This document shows positions 20,706-30,756 of a stretch of 64,000 nt of DNA, one piece after another. Origin of the DNA: Porphyra umbilicalis (lineage: Eukaryota; Rhodophyta; Bangiophyceae; Bangiales; Bangiaceae). Within the stretch, counting starts at the first letter, position 1. The number at the start of each line of letters is the position of its first letter. Location of the stretch: contig KV919048.1 of NCBI GenBank assembly GCA_002049455.2, positions 38,213-102,212 on the forward strand, given 5' to 3'. The translations under genes and the position numbers were made by a program. A model generated the notes under the pieces. The model saw only the letters and a list, made by a program, of their open reading frames with translations, had not been told where the DNA came from and searched no databases.

Positions 20706-23582
20706 ATGCCTAGCCATAAGCGACGAAAGCGTCTACCGGCCTACTTCAACTTTAGTGATGCGCTTCTACCTCACGTCGCTCCCATAAGTTTAGAACGTGG
20801 TGCGGGAGCGGTTACTGGGCAGAGTGGTGCTGCAGTCAGTCGTTCGCGCCAGACTCTTACAGCCGAACAATACAGGACAGATCCGACGAGTGCCCCAGGC
20901 CTTCACACCCCCGTTGGCGTCCCCTTATCGGGTGGCAGCGACTCGGACTCTGAGGGCGGTGATGATTCAGACACATCGGCTTTTTCGGACGGCGTGGCTG
21001 ATTGGAGCGGAGCTGAAGACGTGGACTTTTCTTCTGACGAGGAGGAGCCCGCGGGCGGCTTCTCCTCGCGTCGCGAGTTTGTCTGCTTCGGGTATCTCTT
21101 TGGTCGCTCCCGCGTTTCTAAAAGACAGTACGACGTCATGCGTGAAGCAGAGAACGCTTTCGAGCCCGTGGAACCGTGGCCTTCACGCTTCCGCCTCCAC
21201 AAGATCCGAAAGGAGATGATGCGTTTCGCTGCACCCGTTAAAGAGGTGAGAACCTCTCGCTACGTACCTATTGGGAAAGGCAAAGAGCCCCGCAGGTTAC
21301 CAGATTGCAGCGTCTTCTACACTCCCTTTTCCGACCACATTAAAAGAGACTTCGCTGACGGTGCCACCGCATCATTTTTCCACCAGTCTGGGGACGCGCG
21401 ACTTGGAACGCTCGAGCGCCCAACGGAGTTCTTTCAAACAGTTGTCGCACGAGACCCATCACACTTTAACGCTAGGAATGGCTTCCGGCTAGGTGGCACT
21501 CTGTATACGATCGGTTGTGTGGCGACTGTCGACTGCACAGCATCGCAGCAGATCACTGCAACGCTGCAGAGCACTGGCATCGCGGAGCTTGGTCAAATCA
21601 CTATCAGCCCGGGCTCGTATGCTCCACCAGACGCGCTTCGAGTTGGTGACTTCATGGCATCTTTCACGGTGAGCGAGAACTCTGTGATTCCTCCTCATCT
21701 GCGGGAATGCTTCTCGGAGGGCGGTTTATTCACTCTCCGATTTGTGCGGGCAGGAAGTGTGTACATTGCAACTCCAGTGGAGCCTGATGGCGAAGAGCCC
21801 AGCGCGTGGTTCCTGCTGCCAGGGTCAGAGCCTCTCAAGCTGCTACAAGCGGCAGAAAAGCCGTCACTGTCTGTACCGCAAAAGGATCCGTACGCCGTGT
21901 ATGTATCGTTGTATGGTGACGAGTACGCGGTCCACAAGCGCCGACGAGGAAACGTCATGGGCCTGTACGGTGCGTACGCTTCCATTACTCTGGAGAACAG
22001 GAGGCACTCCGTGCGGCCTTTGGCATACCTTCCTCCCGGAGCAGACGCCGGCCCAGTCGTTAAGGCCATTGTTGAAGACTTGATATCTCTCGCAAAAGAA
22101 GGTGTCGTTGTGTATGACGCTGTCACCAAGAAAGATGTTCTTGTACACGTTTTTCCGTGCATGGGAGTGTTTGACTTTCCAATGGCTGCAAAGTACTCTA
22201 GCTCTATTGGAGCGAGTGGTACCGAGCACTGCACTAGCTGTGACATTGTCCAGCCAAAGACGAGGACAGAGCGACGGGATCGGGCCAAGAGCAGTGTGGA
22301 TACGTTCGACGTCAGAGACGTCCGCTTCGCTCGCATACAGGAGCGCACGTCCGCCATCATTTCGAGAGTCAAAGGAACACCGAACCTTTCTACAGCGGCT
22401 ATGAAGTGCGCCCTCCTGCTGAATGGCGTGACAGTTGGTACTGGTGACGACTTCTTGCGGTTGACGGAAGGGAGAGGGCCTGGGTCTTTTGATGTACATG
22501 AGCATGTCATCGCAGCGCCTTCCCATCTCATATACTACGGCATGGCGTCACAGCTTCTTGAGGAGGCTTATGGCGCGCTCTCAGTTGAACAGCGGGACCT
22601 CCTGGTGCGGCAGGTGCGAGCGTGTGCCGCACATGTACCCACGTACACTGTTTTGACCACTTTCGAGCCCGAGAAGATGGGGGGAACGACACTCTCAATG
22701 TCAGACTACGCCGTCCTACTTACTGTGACTCCGACAGTGCTGGAATCCATACTGAGGGGCGGCACTACAGTGCCGCACCAAGCGGCACTTCTCCGGGCAC
22801 TGTTGTCGCTACGAGGATTTGCGTCGACTCTGTTCTACCACCCTAGCATAGCCTCTGACGGAGAGCATGCCGTTAAGACAAAGCCAAATGTGCAGGATCT
22901 GCAGCGCCTAGGAGAGCAGGTGATGCAAGATATTAGATCTCTCTCAGTGTTTGGGAAAAGCTGGGAGAAGCCGACCGTTCATCGTTTCCTCGAGCTCATC
23001 TATCGGTCTCTTCCCCTCATACAGCTTGGGCCATCCATGTGCGAGCTCATATTTGAGAAGTTCCATCAGGTATCAAAGCACGCAGTTCTGCGTAGCAATG
23101 GCCACAACTCCGCGGACTACTCGATGAACTATTGGCGAGACGCAGAGCTCATCTCGCGTGCCGTGTCACAGCCCGAAAAGCACGGCCTATGCAGGTCGTG
23201 GTTCCTCAATCAAAAGGGATCGTTGATGAAGGCAGTAAGTCAGCATCGCCTGGCTGCCGGTGTGCTTGCTGCAGCAGAGCAAACAATTTTATGGAGAGCA
23301 GGCCGTCAGATTCATGGACAGGCTCCTGAGTCAATGTGGATGGATGTCCGGGCTGGGGTGGACCTCCGTTTCTGGAAGACAGCGAGGAACCAGAAGAAGA
23401 GGTTCACTGTGCGCTCGGGAAGTACAGTGTACGTGCGGCCAACAGAAGAGAACATTGGTGCTTGTGACCAACAGGGGCGCTTCCTTCACGTACGCTCCAT
23501 TGGGTCTATTGATGACAAGCTGCACTTCTGCTGTGCGGCTTGGTCCTTCAAAAACACAAACACCACAGAACCAAACGGCTAA
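20706..23582 (+). CDS. Tnp2/CACTA-like transposase-related protein
   Basis: The start is the ATG at 20706 in a CACCATGCC context, giving 958 residues without a break. A basic start (PSHKRRKRLP) is followed by a long Ser/Asp/Glu-rich stretch (about residues 75-120). A central part has FPCMGVFDFPMAAKYSSSIG followed by GTEHCTSCDI near residue 507. That matches the layout of Tnp2-type transposases, where a catalytic strand is followed by a CxxC finger. A later helix, CELIFEKFHQ near residue 783, could supply the final acidic residue. The C-terminal 150 residues are unrecognised. Codon use is less GC-rich than in the flanking host genes. No terminal inverted repeats were identified, so an intact element is not shown; a domesticated copy is an alternative. 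Confidence 0.6.
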   Translation: MPSHKRRKRLPAYFNFSDALLPHVAPISLERGAGAVTGQSGAAVSRSRQTLTAEQYRTDPTSAPGLHTPVGVPLSGGSDSDSEGGDDSDTSAFSDGVADWSGAEDVDFSSDEEEPAGGFSSRREFVCFGYLFGRSRVSKRQYDVMREAENAFEPVEPWPSRFRLHKIRKEMMRFAAPVKEVRTSRYVPIGKGKEPRRLPDCSVFYTPFSDHIKRDFADGATASFFHQSGDARLGTLERPTEFFQTVVARDPSHFNARNGFRLGGTLYTIGCVATVDCTASQQITATLQSTGIAELGQITISPGSYAPPDALRVGDFMASFTVSENSVIPPHLRECFSEGGLFTLRFVRAGSVYIATPVEPDGEEPSAWFLLPGSEPLKLLQAAEKPSLSVPQKDPYAVYVSLYGDEYAVHKRRRGNVMGLYGAYASITLENRRHSVRPLAYLPPGADAGPVVKAIVEDLISLAKEGVVVYDAVTKKDVLVHVFPCMGVFDFPMAAKYSSSIGASGTEHCTSCDIVQPKTRTERRDRAKSSVDTFDVRDVRFARIQERTSAIISRVKGTPNLSTAAMKCALLLNGVTVGTGDDFLRLTEGRGPGSFDVHEHVIAAPSHLIYYGMASQLLEEAYGALSVEQRDLLVRQVRACAAHVPTYTVLTTFEPEKMGGTTLSMSDYAVLLTVTPTVLESILRGGTTVPHQAALLRALLSLRGFASTLFYHPSIASDGEHAVKTKPNVQDLQRLGEQVMQDIRSLSVFGKSWEKPTVHRFLELIYRSLPLIQLGPSMCELIFEKFHQVSKHAVLRSNGHNSADYSMNYWRDAELISRAVSQPEKHGLCRSWFLNQKGSLMKAVSQHRLAAGVLAAAEQTILWRAGRQIHGQAPESMWMDVRAGVDLRFWKTARNQKKRFTVRSGSTVYVRPTEENIGACDQQGRFLHVRSIGSIDDKLHFCCAAWSFKNTNTTEPNG

Positions 23583-24049
23583 CCATCCGAGGTGTTGAAT
23601 GCCACGCCAGAGGTTTTGGAGCTCATTCCTGCGGAGGCAGTCACGGAGCTGGCATGTGTCTTGCCCATTGGAACTCGCCGGCTCCTCTTTTCCAAGCGCT
23701 CCGGCTTCCTCTTCAAGTGCGGCTAGCGACGAGGGATTTGCAGGCAGACAACACCAGCGCTGGTACGATGTTTGCCCTGTTGTCTAGATTGGATCTTCTA
23801 GCAGTAGTAGTTGCACACTATTCTTGTGTGATTGTCGCAAGGAGGCCAACGATATCATATGCTTGAACACACAACACCCCTTTGCGAGGGGCAGAAAAGT
23901 AGAGGTGCTAAAGAGTTCCGCAAAATGAGCTTCCAAGAGAGCTATTGATCAACATGCAAGGAAAGAAGCGGCTCCATGGAAAAAAAGCAGGTAGACAAGA
24001 AAAACAATAGCTTCAAAAGCAATTCTGTTCCACCTCATGCGCCATACCG
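23583..24049. other. Convergent 3' region
   Basis: Lies between the stop of the plus-strand Tnp2-like gene and the stop of the minus-strand JmjC gene. No gene recognised; composition is more A/T-rich than the neighbours. Confidence 0.5.
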
Positions 24050-27000
24050 TCACTGCTCTTGCCCTGCACCTGGCAAAAGGAGCTTCAACCTCGAGAGCAG
24101 AGCATGGGCCGCCCGCCCGGATAGGCGGTACACCATCAATGGACTGTGTTGGTCCCTTTCGTCAGCGGTGGGAGTCTCCGTGAGGTTCCAATGGCCGGAC
24201 CAGTACTGGTCGGACGCGCAACGCCAACAGCAGAGGGGCGCAAGGGCTATGCTGCTTGGCTCGTACGTCTCAATGCATCGAGGGCACACAACAACGGTTA
24301 GCCAGGCTGCAGCGCCGCAGCAGAAGCACAGCGCGCCGTCTCCAGTTGTGTCCGTGTGGTTGCCATCGGGATGGTCTTCAGAGTCCGTCTGTGCGGCCCG
24401 AGACGCAACGAACTCCTTAACGGGAACTGACGCTTCCGACAGGCTCACGGCCTCCAAGCTGGATCCAAACCAGCTGTGTGACACAGGTGAGGCTCGCCAC
24501 GAAAGTACTTCCGCGACGTGCTCAGATAGGTAGGTGACCAGCACGCGCAAGTCTTTCGCAAATGCGTCAGGATCGCATGCCTTCAAGACAGCGGGGCTTC
24601 CCCACCACCACCGACCGTCCACAAGCAGCTGGCACGAGAGCACAATCAGCTTCTCAAGCGGGAACGGAACTTGACACTGGTTCCTTCGCGCCTCCGCCGC
24701 GTGGGCTATCCCAAACTCGAACCACGCCAGGCATGCGTAGTTGACAGCTGAGGCTCGGTTCACTCCTCGATTGTACCCGCCATGCAGTCCCCCTGGTCCT
24801 GTGACAACCATGTCCCCAACGCGCATTTCGTGGAAGTAGACGCGGATGCCGTTCTTGAGGAAGAGTGTTGCAGGAAAACTGATGGCTTTCTGCTCGAGGA
24901 CCTTCCAGACATTCATGCCGGCTGCCTTCAGGACGCAAGGATCCATAAAGGCCAGCAACAGCCTCTCAACTGCGTCGTGTTCACTCTCGGGAACAAACCA
25001 CCACACCTTATTGGCACCACTCTCCAGGAAGGAGACGGAGAGCAAGTTGCTGTCCTCCTTGTGCCAGTTGAAGACGGACCCAACAGTTCCCAGGTAGCAC
25101 AGATTGGTGTTGATACCCACGTAAGTCGATAAGCTGCGAGCCATGCCTCCCGTGTTGAGGACTCTAGGACTTTCGAGACGGTCACCGGCCGCTGGTGACT
25201 GCCCTTGACCTGTCCAGGCGGGGTCCCCCCGGCTCCTTCCGAGGCCGTCGAGGTCCTCTGGGGCCACATCAGTTGCGTAATACACCTCAATGGGATTGGA
25301 CGTCGATCGGGGCATCATCCATGGTACCCTCCCTTCCGAGTCGCGCACTTTCCGTCTCGTGGCACTCTGGTCGTTTATCGTCGCCAGGAAGCGTGGTGGT
25401 GTCAATTCGGAATACGCTTGCTGATGGGCTCTCGCGCTGGCGCGGGATTGCCTATTCAGCTGTCCGAATGACATCCACTTACCACCAACTTGTGGCAGGA
25501 TCTGAGCGAGATCCATGGCGGGGCACTTCGGGGCCACATGGCGGCCCATAAATTGCGAACTAACGCAAGTGGGTCGCTGAGGGTAGCTCTGCACTCCGAC
25601 CCAAACTTTTGTTCGATTCGGGATTGAACTTGGGCGGGGTTGAATGCTTGGAGAAATCCGGAACACGTGAGCACCGCAGTTTTTGATCGATGGCATATTT
25701 GTGCGAATTAAGTACGGCAGACCGTAAGTGGGAATGGAATTTACATCCGTGACAGACACTTGCATCGCTGGTGGCGCCGGGGACTTGGATCGTCCGGGAC
25801 GCTCCCGAGGCCTCTTGGAACCGCCAGTTCGGCGTCCGTCACCTGCATCACGCTCACCTCGGCCATCGCACCACTGTTGCTCGTCACCGGCCTCCTTGCC
25901 CTTGACGGACGCTTGCTCCTGTTCACACCCCTGGCGACCACCATCACCACCCCGTTGGCCGGAACTATCAACCTCCCGGTGCAGCATCCCACCAGTGGCG
26001 GTCGCCGCGGGCTGCAGACCGGTCCGATGCCCACAGTTGCTGCCTCTATGCCCACCACGAACGAACTGCGTGTCGACGACGTCGGCATTGGCGGTCGCCG
26101 CCGGCTGCCGACCGGCCCGACGCCTACCGTTGCCGCCTCCATGCGCGCCCCCACCGACGTGAACGTCCTTCAGCTTTGCATTGTCGGTCGTATTCGGCAG
26201 GAGACCGGCGTGACGCGCACCATCGCCGCCCAAGTGCACTGCCGTGCCAAGAGGCTCGTCGTTGATGTCGGCATTGTCGGTCGACGCAGGCAGGCGACCG
26301 GCTTGTCGCGCACCCTTGACGCCCAAGTTCACAGCCGCGCCACCTCGCTGGTCGTCGAGCACGGGTTTGTCGGCCGCCGCCAGCCGCGCGCATCCTTGAC
26401 GCCCACGACCACCACCTCTCTGCTCGGGGTCGCGTACGTGATGCTCTTTGTCACCATGTGAATGTGGCGCCAGAGAAGCAAGTGCCAGAGTAAAGTAGGG
26501 GTACTCTTCGCTAGTTGAGTCGGTAATCTGGCGACGGCATCGGCGCGCCCAGCTACGAGAGCGCTCGAAGTGAAGTTGTGTCTTCCGGCCAACCACCTCA
26601 GCGGTTGGCTCACAGGTTGGGCGTCCATTCCGGCGCCAGCGGCCTCGGCTACTGTTGACCATGACGGTCTTTGCGGCCTTCGCGGTTGTGGTTACCGCCG
26701 TCCCTGGAGGAGGCAAGCGTGCAATAATGCGCACTGCCTCTTCCGTATCGACACCTGAAGACTCCTCGGCCTTTTCGCAGGCGTCCTTGTGGGCGTCCCC
26801 ATGCGCCAGCACCACCGACTCGTCCGAGCGGCCTTCGCCATCGGACCTAACAGCATCACACACGTCGCCGTCGGGGAACACCTTGCCCGCCGTGACGCTG
26901 AGCTCCCCAGTGCTTTTGGATTTTGCTTCCTGGCAAACAAGATCAGGAAAGGGTCTGAATGACCGCAAGCGTTGGCGAAGGGCGGCGGCGGCTCGACCGC

Positions 27001-30000
27001 CCCGTACGTACGAGCCGTCCGTCCACGTATACCCCGTCGCGGCGCCGCTTCCGGTGGTGCTTGATGAGTTTTCGGTCCTAGTGCTCATCGTTGTGTCACT
27101 GGCAGCGTAACGGTCATAGCCGATGCTGTCGCTGTGGCTGTCTTCCTCGCTGTCGCTGGCCACGCCGCCGTCGTCGATGTTGGTGCTCGTCGAGGCGTCA
27201 ACGCTCATGCTGGTTGTCGTCGTCCCGCTGTCACTGATCTCCACCACGTAGCTATTGTCGGCATCCACCATATACGTGGCCGCTTTATCGCCCCATCTGC
27301 CACTCACAGATGCTTGATTCTGGTCATTGTCATCAGCACTGCCGCGCACGTCGTCGAAGTCATGATCTTGCCGTCGATTGTGCTCGTCCACCAGCTCTTG
27401 TGGATCTGGCACATACCACTCTCCACGACGCTGAGAGTCGACGTGCTCGTCTACATCACACGGATGACCTCCGTCATGCGGCCCTAAACGTCTCCACGAG
27501 CACGTGACTTGCATCACTACATCTGCGACAGAGGTCGCATCTTTGAATGCAGCAGCTTCGACCATGGCGTTCCCCGAGGCGCGGACGCACCTGAATCCCT
27601 TGCTGAGCACAGGCGCTCCGCGAGCGATTCGACTTGAAGAGCGTGGAGGACATGCCGGCGGGACGGGGGAGCGGCGTGGGAGAAGCATGCGGACCCGGGC
27701 AATTGACCGCGGACTCGCCGTCGAAGCGTTGATGGGGACGCGCTGTTGTACGTCCTTGGAAAGGTGTTGGCTGCCAGGCCTGCGCTGCACCGCAACGCCG
27801 TTGCGGCTGCCGCTGCATCCGCAAGAGCCGTCGATGACACCAACGGCGGAAATGTGAGCGGTCACGCCGCCACTGTACCCTGCTCGCCAACAGACGCCGG
27901 CGTCCTTGAAACCGTCAGCTGCCTGCCGCGGTTGGAGCAGAGTGTGACGGGCGGTGCGGGGGGGCACGTTGCGCGATGCCGTTGGTGAGCAATGAGGGAT
28001 GCAGGACCACTTGTCCCCAGGTAGCGAGTCGGCCGTCGATCGTAGCAGAGGGATCGCGTTCCTGGCCTCCGTGCACCAAGTCGCGCAACCGATTCCAGCA
28101 GAGCGCGGCGTGCCCTCGCGCCCTTGCCGACACCCAGCTGCTGCCTTCGCGCTGCGTCCACTTTCTGGCGACGCTCTCATCGAGGGCACGCCTTGTTTGC
28201 CGCTGCCTCTGTCTTGTGGGATGTGGCCGCCAGATGGCGGCGAGCCAGAGCCGCTGCCGCCATCACCAGCACGGTTGTTTCCGGGGTGGTCCCCACCATC
28301 CGGTCCTGGAGGTGCTGGTGGGGTACCGCCCGAGGCGCCGTCGTCGTCAGACGTAGATCGTTGTCGTAATAGTTTGTCCCCGCAGAGCAATGTTGCCGCG
28401 ACTGCGTTCTCGGCTGCATCATCCAACCGCCGTTGCGCTGCCACCAAGTCGCGGACTGCTTGTCGCGCGTCAAGTAGGGTTGCCGATAACGTCCACAGCT
28501 TGTCGGTCGAACGCAAGCGGGCCGCTTCGGTCGGATGCGCCGAAATATAAAAGGCAAGGTAGGAAATGATGTTCTCCCCCCCACGGAAGGCGCTCGTGGG
28601 GTATGGAAGACGGCGCTCCACGATGGGGAGCAGCTCGCGAAGAACGCGCTCGACCGCCAGCGTGTTCTTGCGAGCCCCCCTACCCTTCATGTGCACATAG
28701 GCAAACGTTGTTGCCAGGATGCGATAGATGCCATTGATATAGGCCTCGTCGTACGACGCTTCCTCGTCCTGCTGCGACACAATGACCACCATCTCAGCCG
28801 TGGCGGTCGACTTGGGATTCGCCACCGCCAATCCCATCGCATGCCGGATGCGCGGCAAGATGGCGTTGAGGCCGTGAATGATCACAGCCGACCATGATGA
28901 CCCTGGGATGAAGGGAAGAATGGTCGTGCCAGCAAAGAAGACGGAGTGCCGGCGCATGGCCTCGACGCCCCGGTTGGCGCTTTCAAAGTCCCTTCTCGCC
29001 GCGCGGGGCGCGTAATCTGCCACGGTCGATGCCATTACCCGCAGCCCACCGTCAGTCGGCAACGCTCCCCGTAAACGTGTCAGCAACCAATGGAAAACTC
29101 CGTCGACCAACCTCCTCGACAGACGCGCGCCATCATCTAGCGATGCAATATCCTGTCCGTCCAAAGGCAGCGCCTTGAAGTGCCCGAGTGTTCGACGAGG
29201 AAACCACAAGATGTTGGCGCCTCCGTCAGGACGAGCGGGGGAGCGCGTTCGCTGCCGGGACCGTGCTGGAGATGAGGAGCGGCTGCGTCTCGATGCCCCC
29301 CCGGCAGTGGGGTAGTCCCGTGTGCGGCGAGAAAACCGAGGTACCTGCCGGTCGGGAGATCCCAGACGCCGCGGAGAGGGCGACCGCGGCCGTCGGAGCT
29401 CAGAGGGCGACCGCGGCCGTCGGAGCTCAGAGGGCGACCGCGGCCGTCGGAGCTCAATCCGCCACGCTTGGGGACGGGCAGGACCTTTGCCTTTGCCGAA
29501 GAAATTGGACTCCGAAGGTTGGGGGGGGGGGGGTGACTCGGCACGATGCAGCGGCGGCCCGTGCTTAGCGGGACCACATGCTGACGAGGCAAAATCGTCG
29601 CGTGGAGGGGAGCCGATAGTGACAGGCGCCGTCGCCACCTGCGAGTCGTCGTGGCCCCGGCATCCGTGGGCCTTGAGCCCCGTGACCACAAATTTTCCCG
29701 CCCTCTTGACAGCGTCCACGTCGCCTCCGGCAAGGCTGCTTACAGCAGCGGCAAGGACGCCGTCCAATAGTGACGAGCTGCCGCATGAGCGTCGGCAAGC
29801 CAGAAGCCTGTCACGGACATCAGCAGGGGGAGATGGCACGTGGACAGAAAACTCAAGAGCCGCTAGCACCATTTCAACCTGCGCCGGTGACGGTCCATGC
29901 GCCGTCGTTGCCATGCGTGTGGCATAAAGCGCCGCGGCAAGCACGGCCGCTGGAGAGAGGGGCACGGGGGAAGAGGCTACCACGCGGGATACTGGCCCTC

Positions 30001-30049
30001 CACCAGGCGCGTTCGCGCCGCCGCGACCAGACCCGCGCTTGCGCCCCAT
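24050..30049 (-). CDS. Very large JmjC-domain protein, copy 1
   Basis: The frame from the ATG at 30049 is open for 1999 codons. The N-terminal 250 residues are basic and Ser/Arg/Pro-rich, with a 9-residue repeat (ELRRPRSPS) three times. A globular region at about 285-460 (DGQDIASLDDG to YVHMKGRGARKN) vaguely recalls a Ulp1/C48 fold without its catalytic Cys. A long charged, low-complexity middle follows. Near the C-terminus is a clear JmjC oxygenase core: LCYLGTVGSVFNWHKED, FLESGANKVWWFVPESEHDA and GPGGLHGGYNRGVN. Fe(II) ligands would be H1663, E1665 and H1756. A Cys-rich finger follows (LCFCCGAAAW...CPRC...CCWRC...H), similar to the C5HC2 finger of KDM5/JARID proteins. The likely role is a nuclear 2-oxoglutarate-dependent demethylase or related oxygenase. 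Introns inside the low-complexity middle cannot be excluded. Confidence 0.75.
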   Translation of the reverse strand: MGRKRGSGRGGANAPGGGPVSRVVASSPVPLSPAAVLAAALYATRMATTAHGPSPAQVEMVLAALEFSVHVPSPPADVRDRLLACRRSCGSSSLLDGVLAAAVSSLAGGDVDAVKRAGKFVVTGLKAHGCRGHDDSQVATAPVTIGSPPRDDFASSACGPAKHGPPLHRAESPPPPQPSESNFFGKGKGPARPQAWRIELRRPRSPSELRRPRSPSELRRPRSPSPRRLGSPDRQVPRFSRRTRDYPTAGGASRRSRSSSPARSRQRTRSPARPDGGANILWFPRRTLGHFKALPLDGQDIASLDDGARLSRRLVDGVFHWLLTRLRGALPTDGGLRVMASTVADYAPRAARRDFESANRGVEAMRRHSVFFAGTTILPFIPGSSWSAVIIHGLNAILPRIRHAMGLAVANPKSTATAEMVVIVSQQDEEASYDEAYINGIYRILATTFAYVHMKGRGARKNTLAVERVLRELLPIVERRLPYPTSAFRGGENIISYLAFYISAHPTEAARLRSTDKLWTLSATLLDARQAVRDLVAAQRRLDDAAENAVAATLLCGDKLLRQRSTSDDDGASGGTPPAPPGPDGGDHPGNNRAGDGGSGSGSPPSGGHIPQDRGSGKQGVPSMRASPESGRSAKAAAGCRQGREGTPRSAGIGCATWCTEARNAIPLLRSTADSLPGDKWSCIPHCSPTASRNVPPRTARHTLLQPRQAADGFKDAGVCWRAGYSGGVTAHISAVGVIDGSCGCSGSRNGVAVQRRPGSQHLSKDVQQRVPINASTASPRSIARVRMLLPRRSPVPPACPPRSSSRIARGAPVLSKGFRCVRASGNAMVEAAAFKDATSVADVVMQVTCSWRRLGPHDGGHPCDVDEHVDSQRRGEWYVPDPQELVDEHNRRQDHDFDDVRGSADDNDQNQASVSGRWGDKAATYMVDADNSYVVEISDSGTTTTSMSVDASTSTNIDDGGVASDSEEDSHSDSIGYDRYAASDTTMSTRTENSSSTTGSGAATGYTWTDGSYVRGGRAAAALRQRLRSFRPFPDLVCQEAKSKSTGELSVTAGKVFPDGDVCDAVRSDGEGRSDESVVLAHGDAHKDACEKAEESSGVDTEEAVRIIARLPPPGTAVTTTAKAAKTVMVNSSRGRWRRNGRPTCEPTAEVVGRKTQLHFERSRSWARRCRRQITDSTSEEYPYFTLALASLAPHSHGDKEHHVRDPEQRGGGRGRQGCARLAAADKPVLDDQRGGAAVNLGVKGARQAGRLPASTDNADINDEPLGTAVHLGGDGARHAGLLPNTTDNAKLKDVHVGGGAHGGGNGRRRAGRQPAATANADVVDTQFVRGGHRGSNCGHRTGLQPAATATGGMLHREVDSSGQRGGDGGRQGCEQEQASVKGKEAGDEQQWCDGRGERDAGDGRRTGGSKRPRERPGRSKSPAPPAMQVSVTDVNSIPTYGLPYLIRTNMPSIKNCGAHVFRISPSIQPRPSSIPNRTKVWVGVQSYPQRPTCVSSQFMGRHVAPKCPAMDLAQILPQVGGKWMSFGQLNRQSRASARAHQQAYSELTPPRFLATINDQSATRRKVRDSEGRVPWMMPRSTSNPIEVYYATDVAPEDLDGLGRSRGDPAWTGQGQSPAAGDRLESPRVLNTGGMARSLSTYVGINTNLCYLGTVGSVFNWHKEDSNLLSVSFLESGANKVWWFVPESEHDAVERLLLAFMDPCVLKAAGMNVWKVLEQKAISFPATLFLKNGIRVYFHEMRVGDMVVTGPGGLHGGYNRGVNRASAVNYACLAWFEFGIAHAAEARRNQCQVPFPLEKLIVLSCQLLVDGRWWWGSPAVLKACDPDAFAKDLRVLVTYLSEHVAEVLSWRASPVSHSWFGSSLEAVSLSEASVPVKEFVASRAAQTDSEDHPDGNHTDTTGDGALCFCCGAAAWLTVVVCPRCIETYEPSSIALAPLCCWRCASDQYWSGHWNLTETPTADERDQHSPLMVYRLSGRAAHALLSRLKLLLPGAGQEQ
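29375..29455. repeat. 27-bp tandem repeat, three units, in the JmjC gene
   Basis: Three identical 27-bp units (29375-29401, 29402-29428, 29429-29455) encode ELRRPRSPS three times. The paralogue on 36.6-38.9 kb has a single such block, so the expansion is specific to copy 1. Confidence 0.9.
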
Positions 30050-30756
30050 CGCTCTGAAGGGAGCGCAATGACACGGGCGTCGCCCGTGAGAGCTGACCAC
30101 TGCGTTCTAATCCAGCCGACGGAGTGTTCAGGGACCCTTCAGATAAAGGGCGCTTGGGCGCCACAAACGGCGTCCCCCACCCTGGCCGCCTAATCGGGGT
30201 GGCTCTCTGCGTCTCTCAGTCGCGTGGAGCGCGTGCCCTGACCACTGCAAATAAAGGAGAGAGGCCACGTGCAAGTGACCGGCAGCGTGCAAAACGCGGA
30301 TACGCCACTCGTCGCCCCGGCTCCAGCGGCGCTGCCAAGAATGGGCCCCAATTTTCGTGCCCCAGTACCTGTAGCACTCGCGCGGCGGGCTGCTGCGAAG
30401 TCGAGCCAGTAAGGACGTGGGGCGCGCTGGCCGCGTGCAATGACCGCGCCGGCGGCTGGTAGTTCCACAGCCAGCCGCGCTCCAAATAAAAGTCCTCCGA
30501 TTGAAGTGGCCCCCCGCGTGGCGCAGCCGGGATGGCGGACCGACCAGGACCGCCGTGCTACCGACCAGGCCGCTTCCTGTGGCAGGTCTGCTGGGTGCAA
30601 CACGGGTGGACAGCGCCAGCGACACAATATGCCGTTGCCCCGCTGAATGCTCACCGAGGGGATCCAGCAACGTCGTTCCGCCCCCCAAAGCGCACGAGAA
30701 GGAGCTACCCCCGCTGCAGTACCACACGAGGAGCCACGGTCGCGAAACCCGGTGCA
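30050..30756. other. Upstream region of JmjC copy 1
   Basis: Colinear and clearly similar to 38948-39600 upstream of copy 2, sharing for example TCCTCCGATT, GGCCCCCCGCG and GGCCGACCAGG blocks in the same order. It should hold the minus-strand promoter. No independent gene recognised. Confidence 0.6.
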
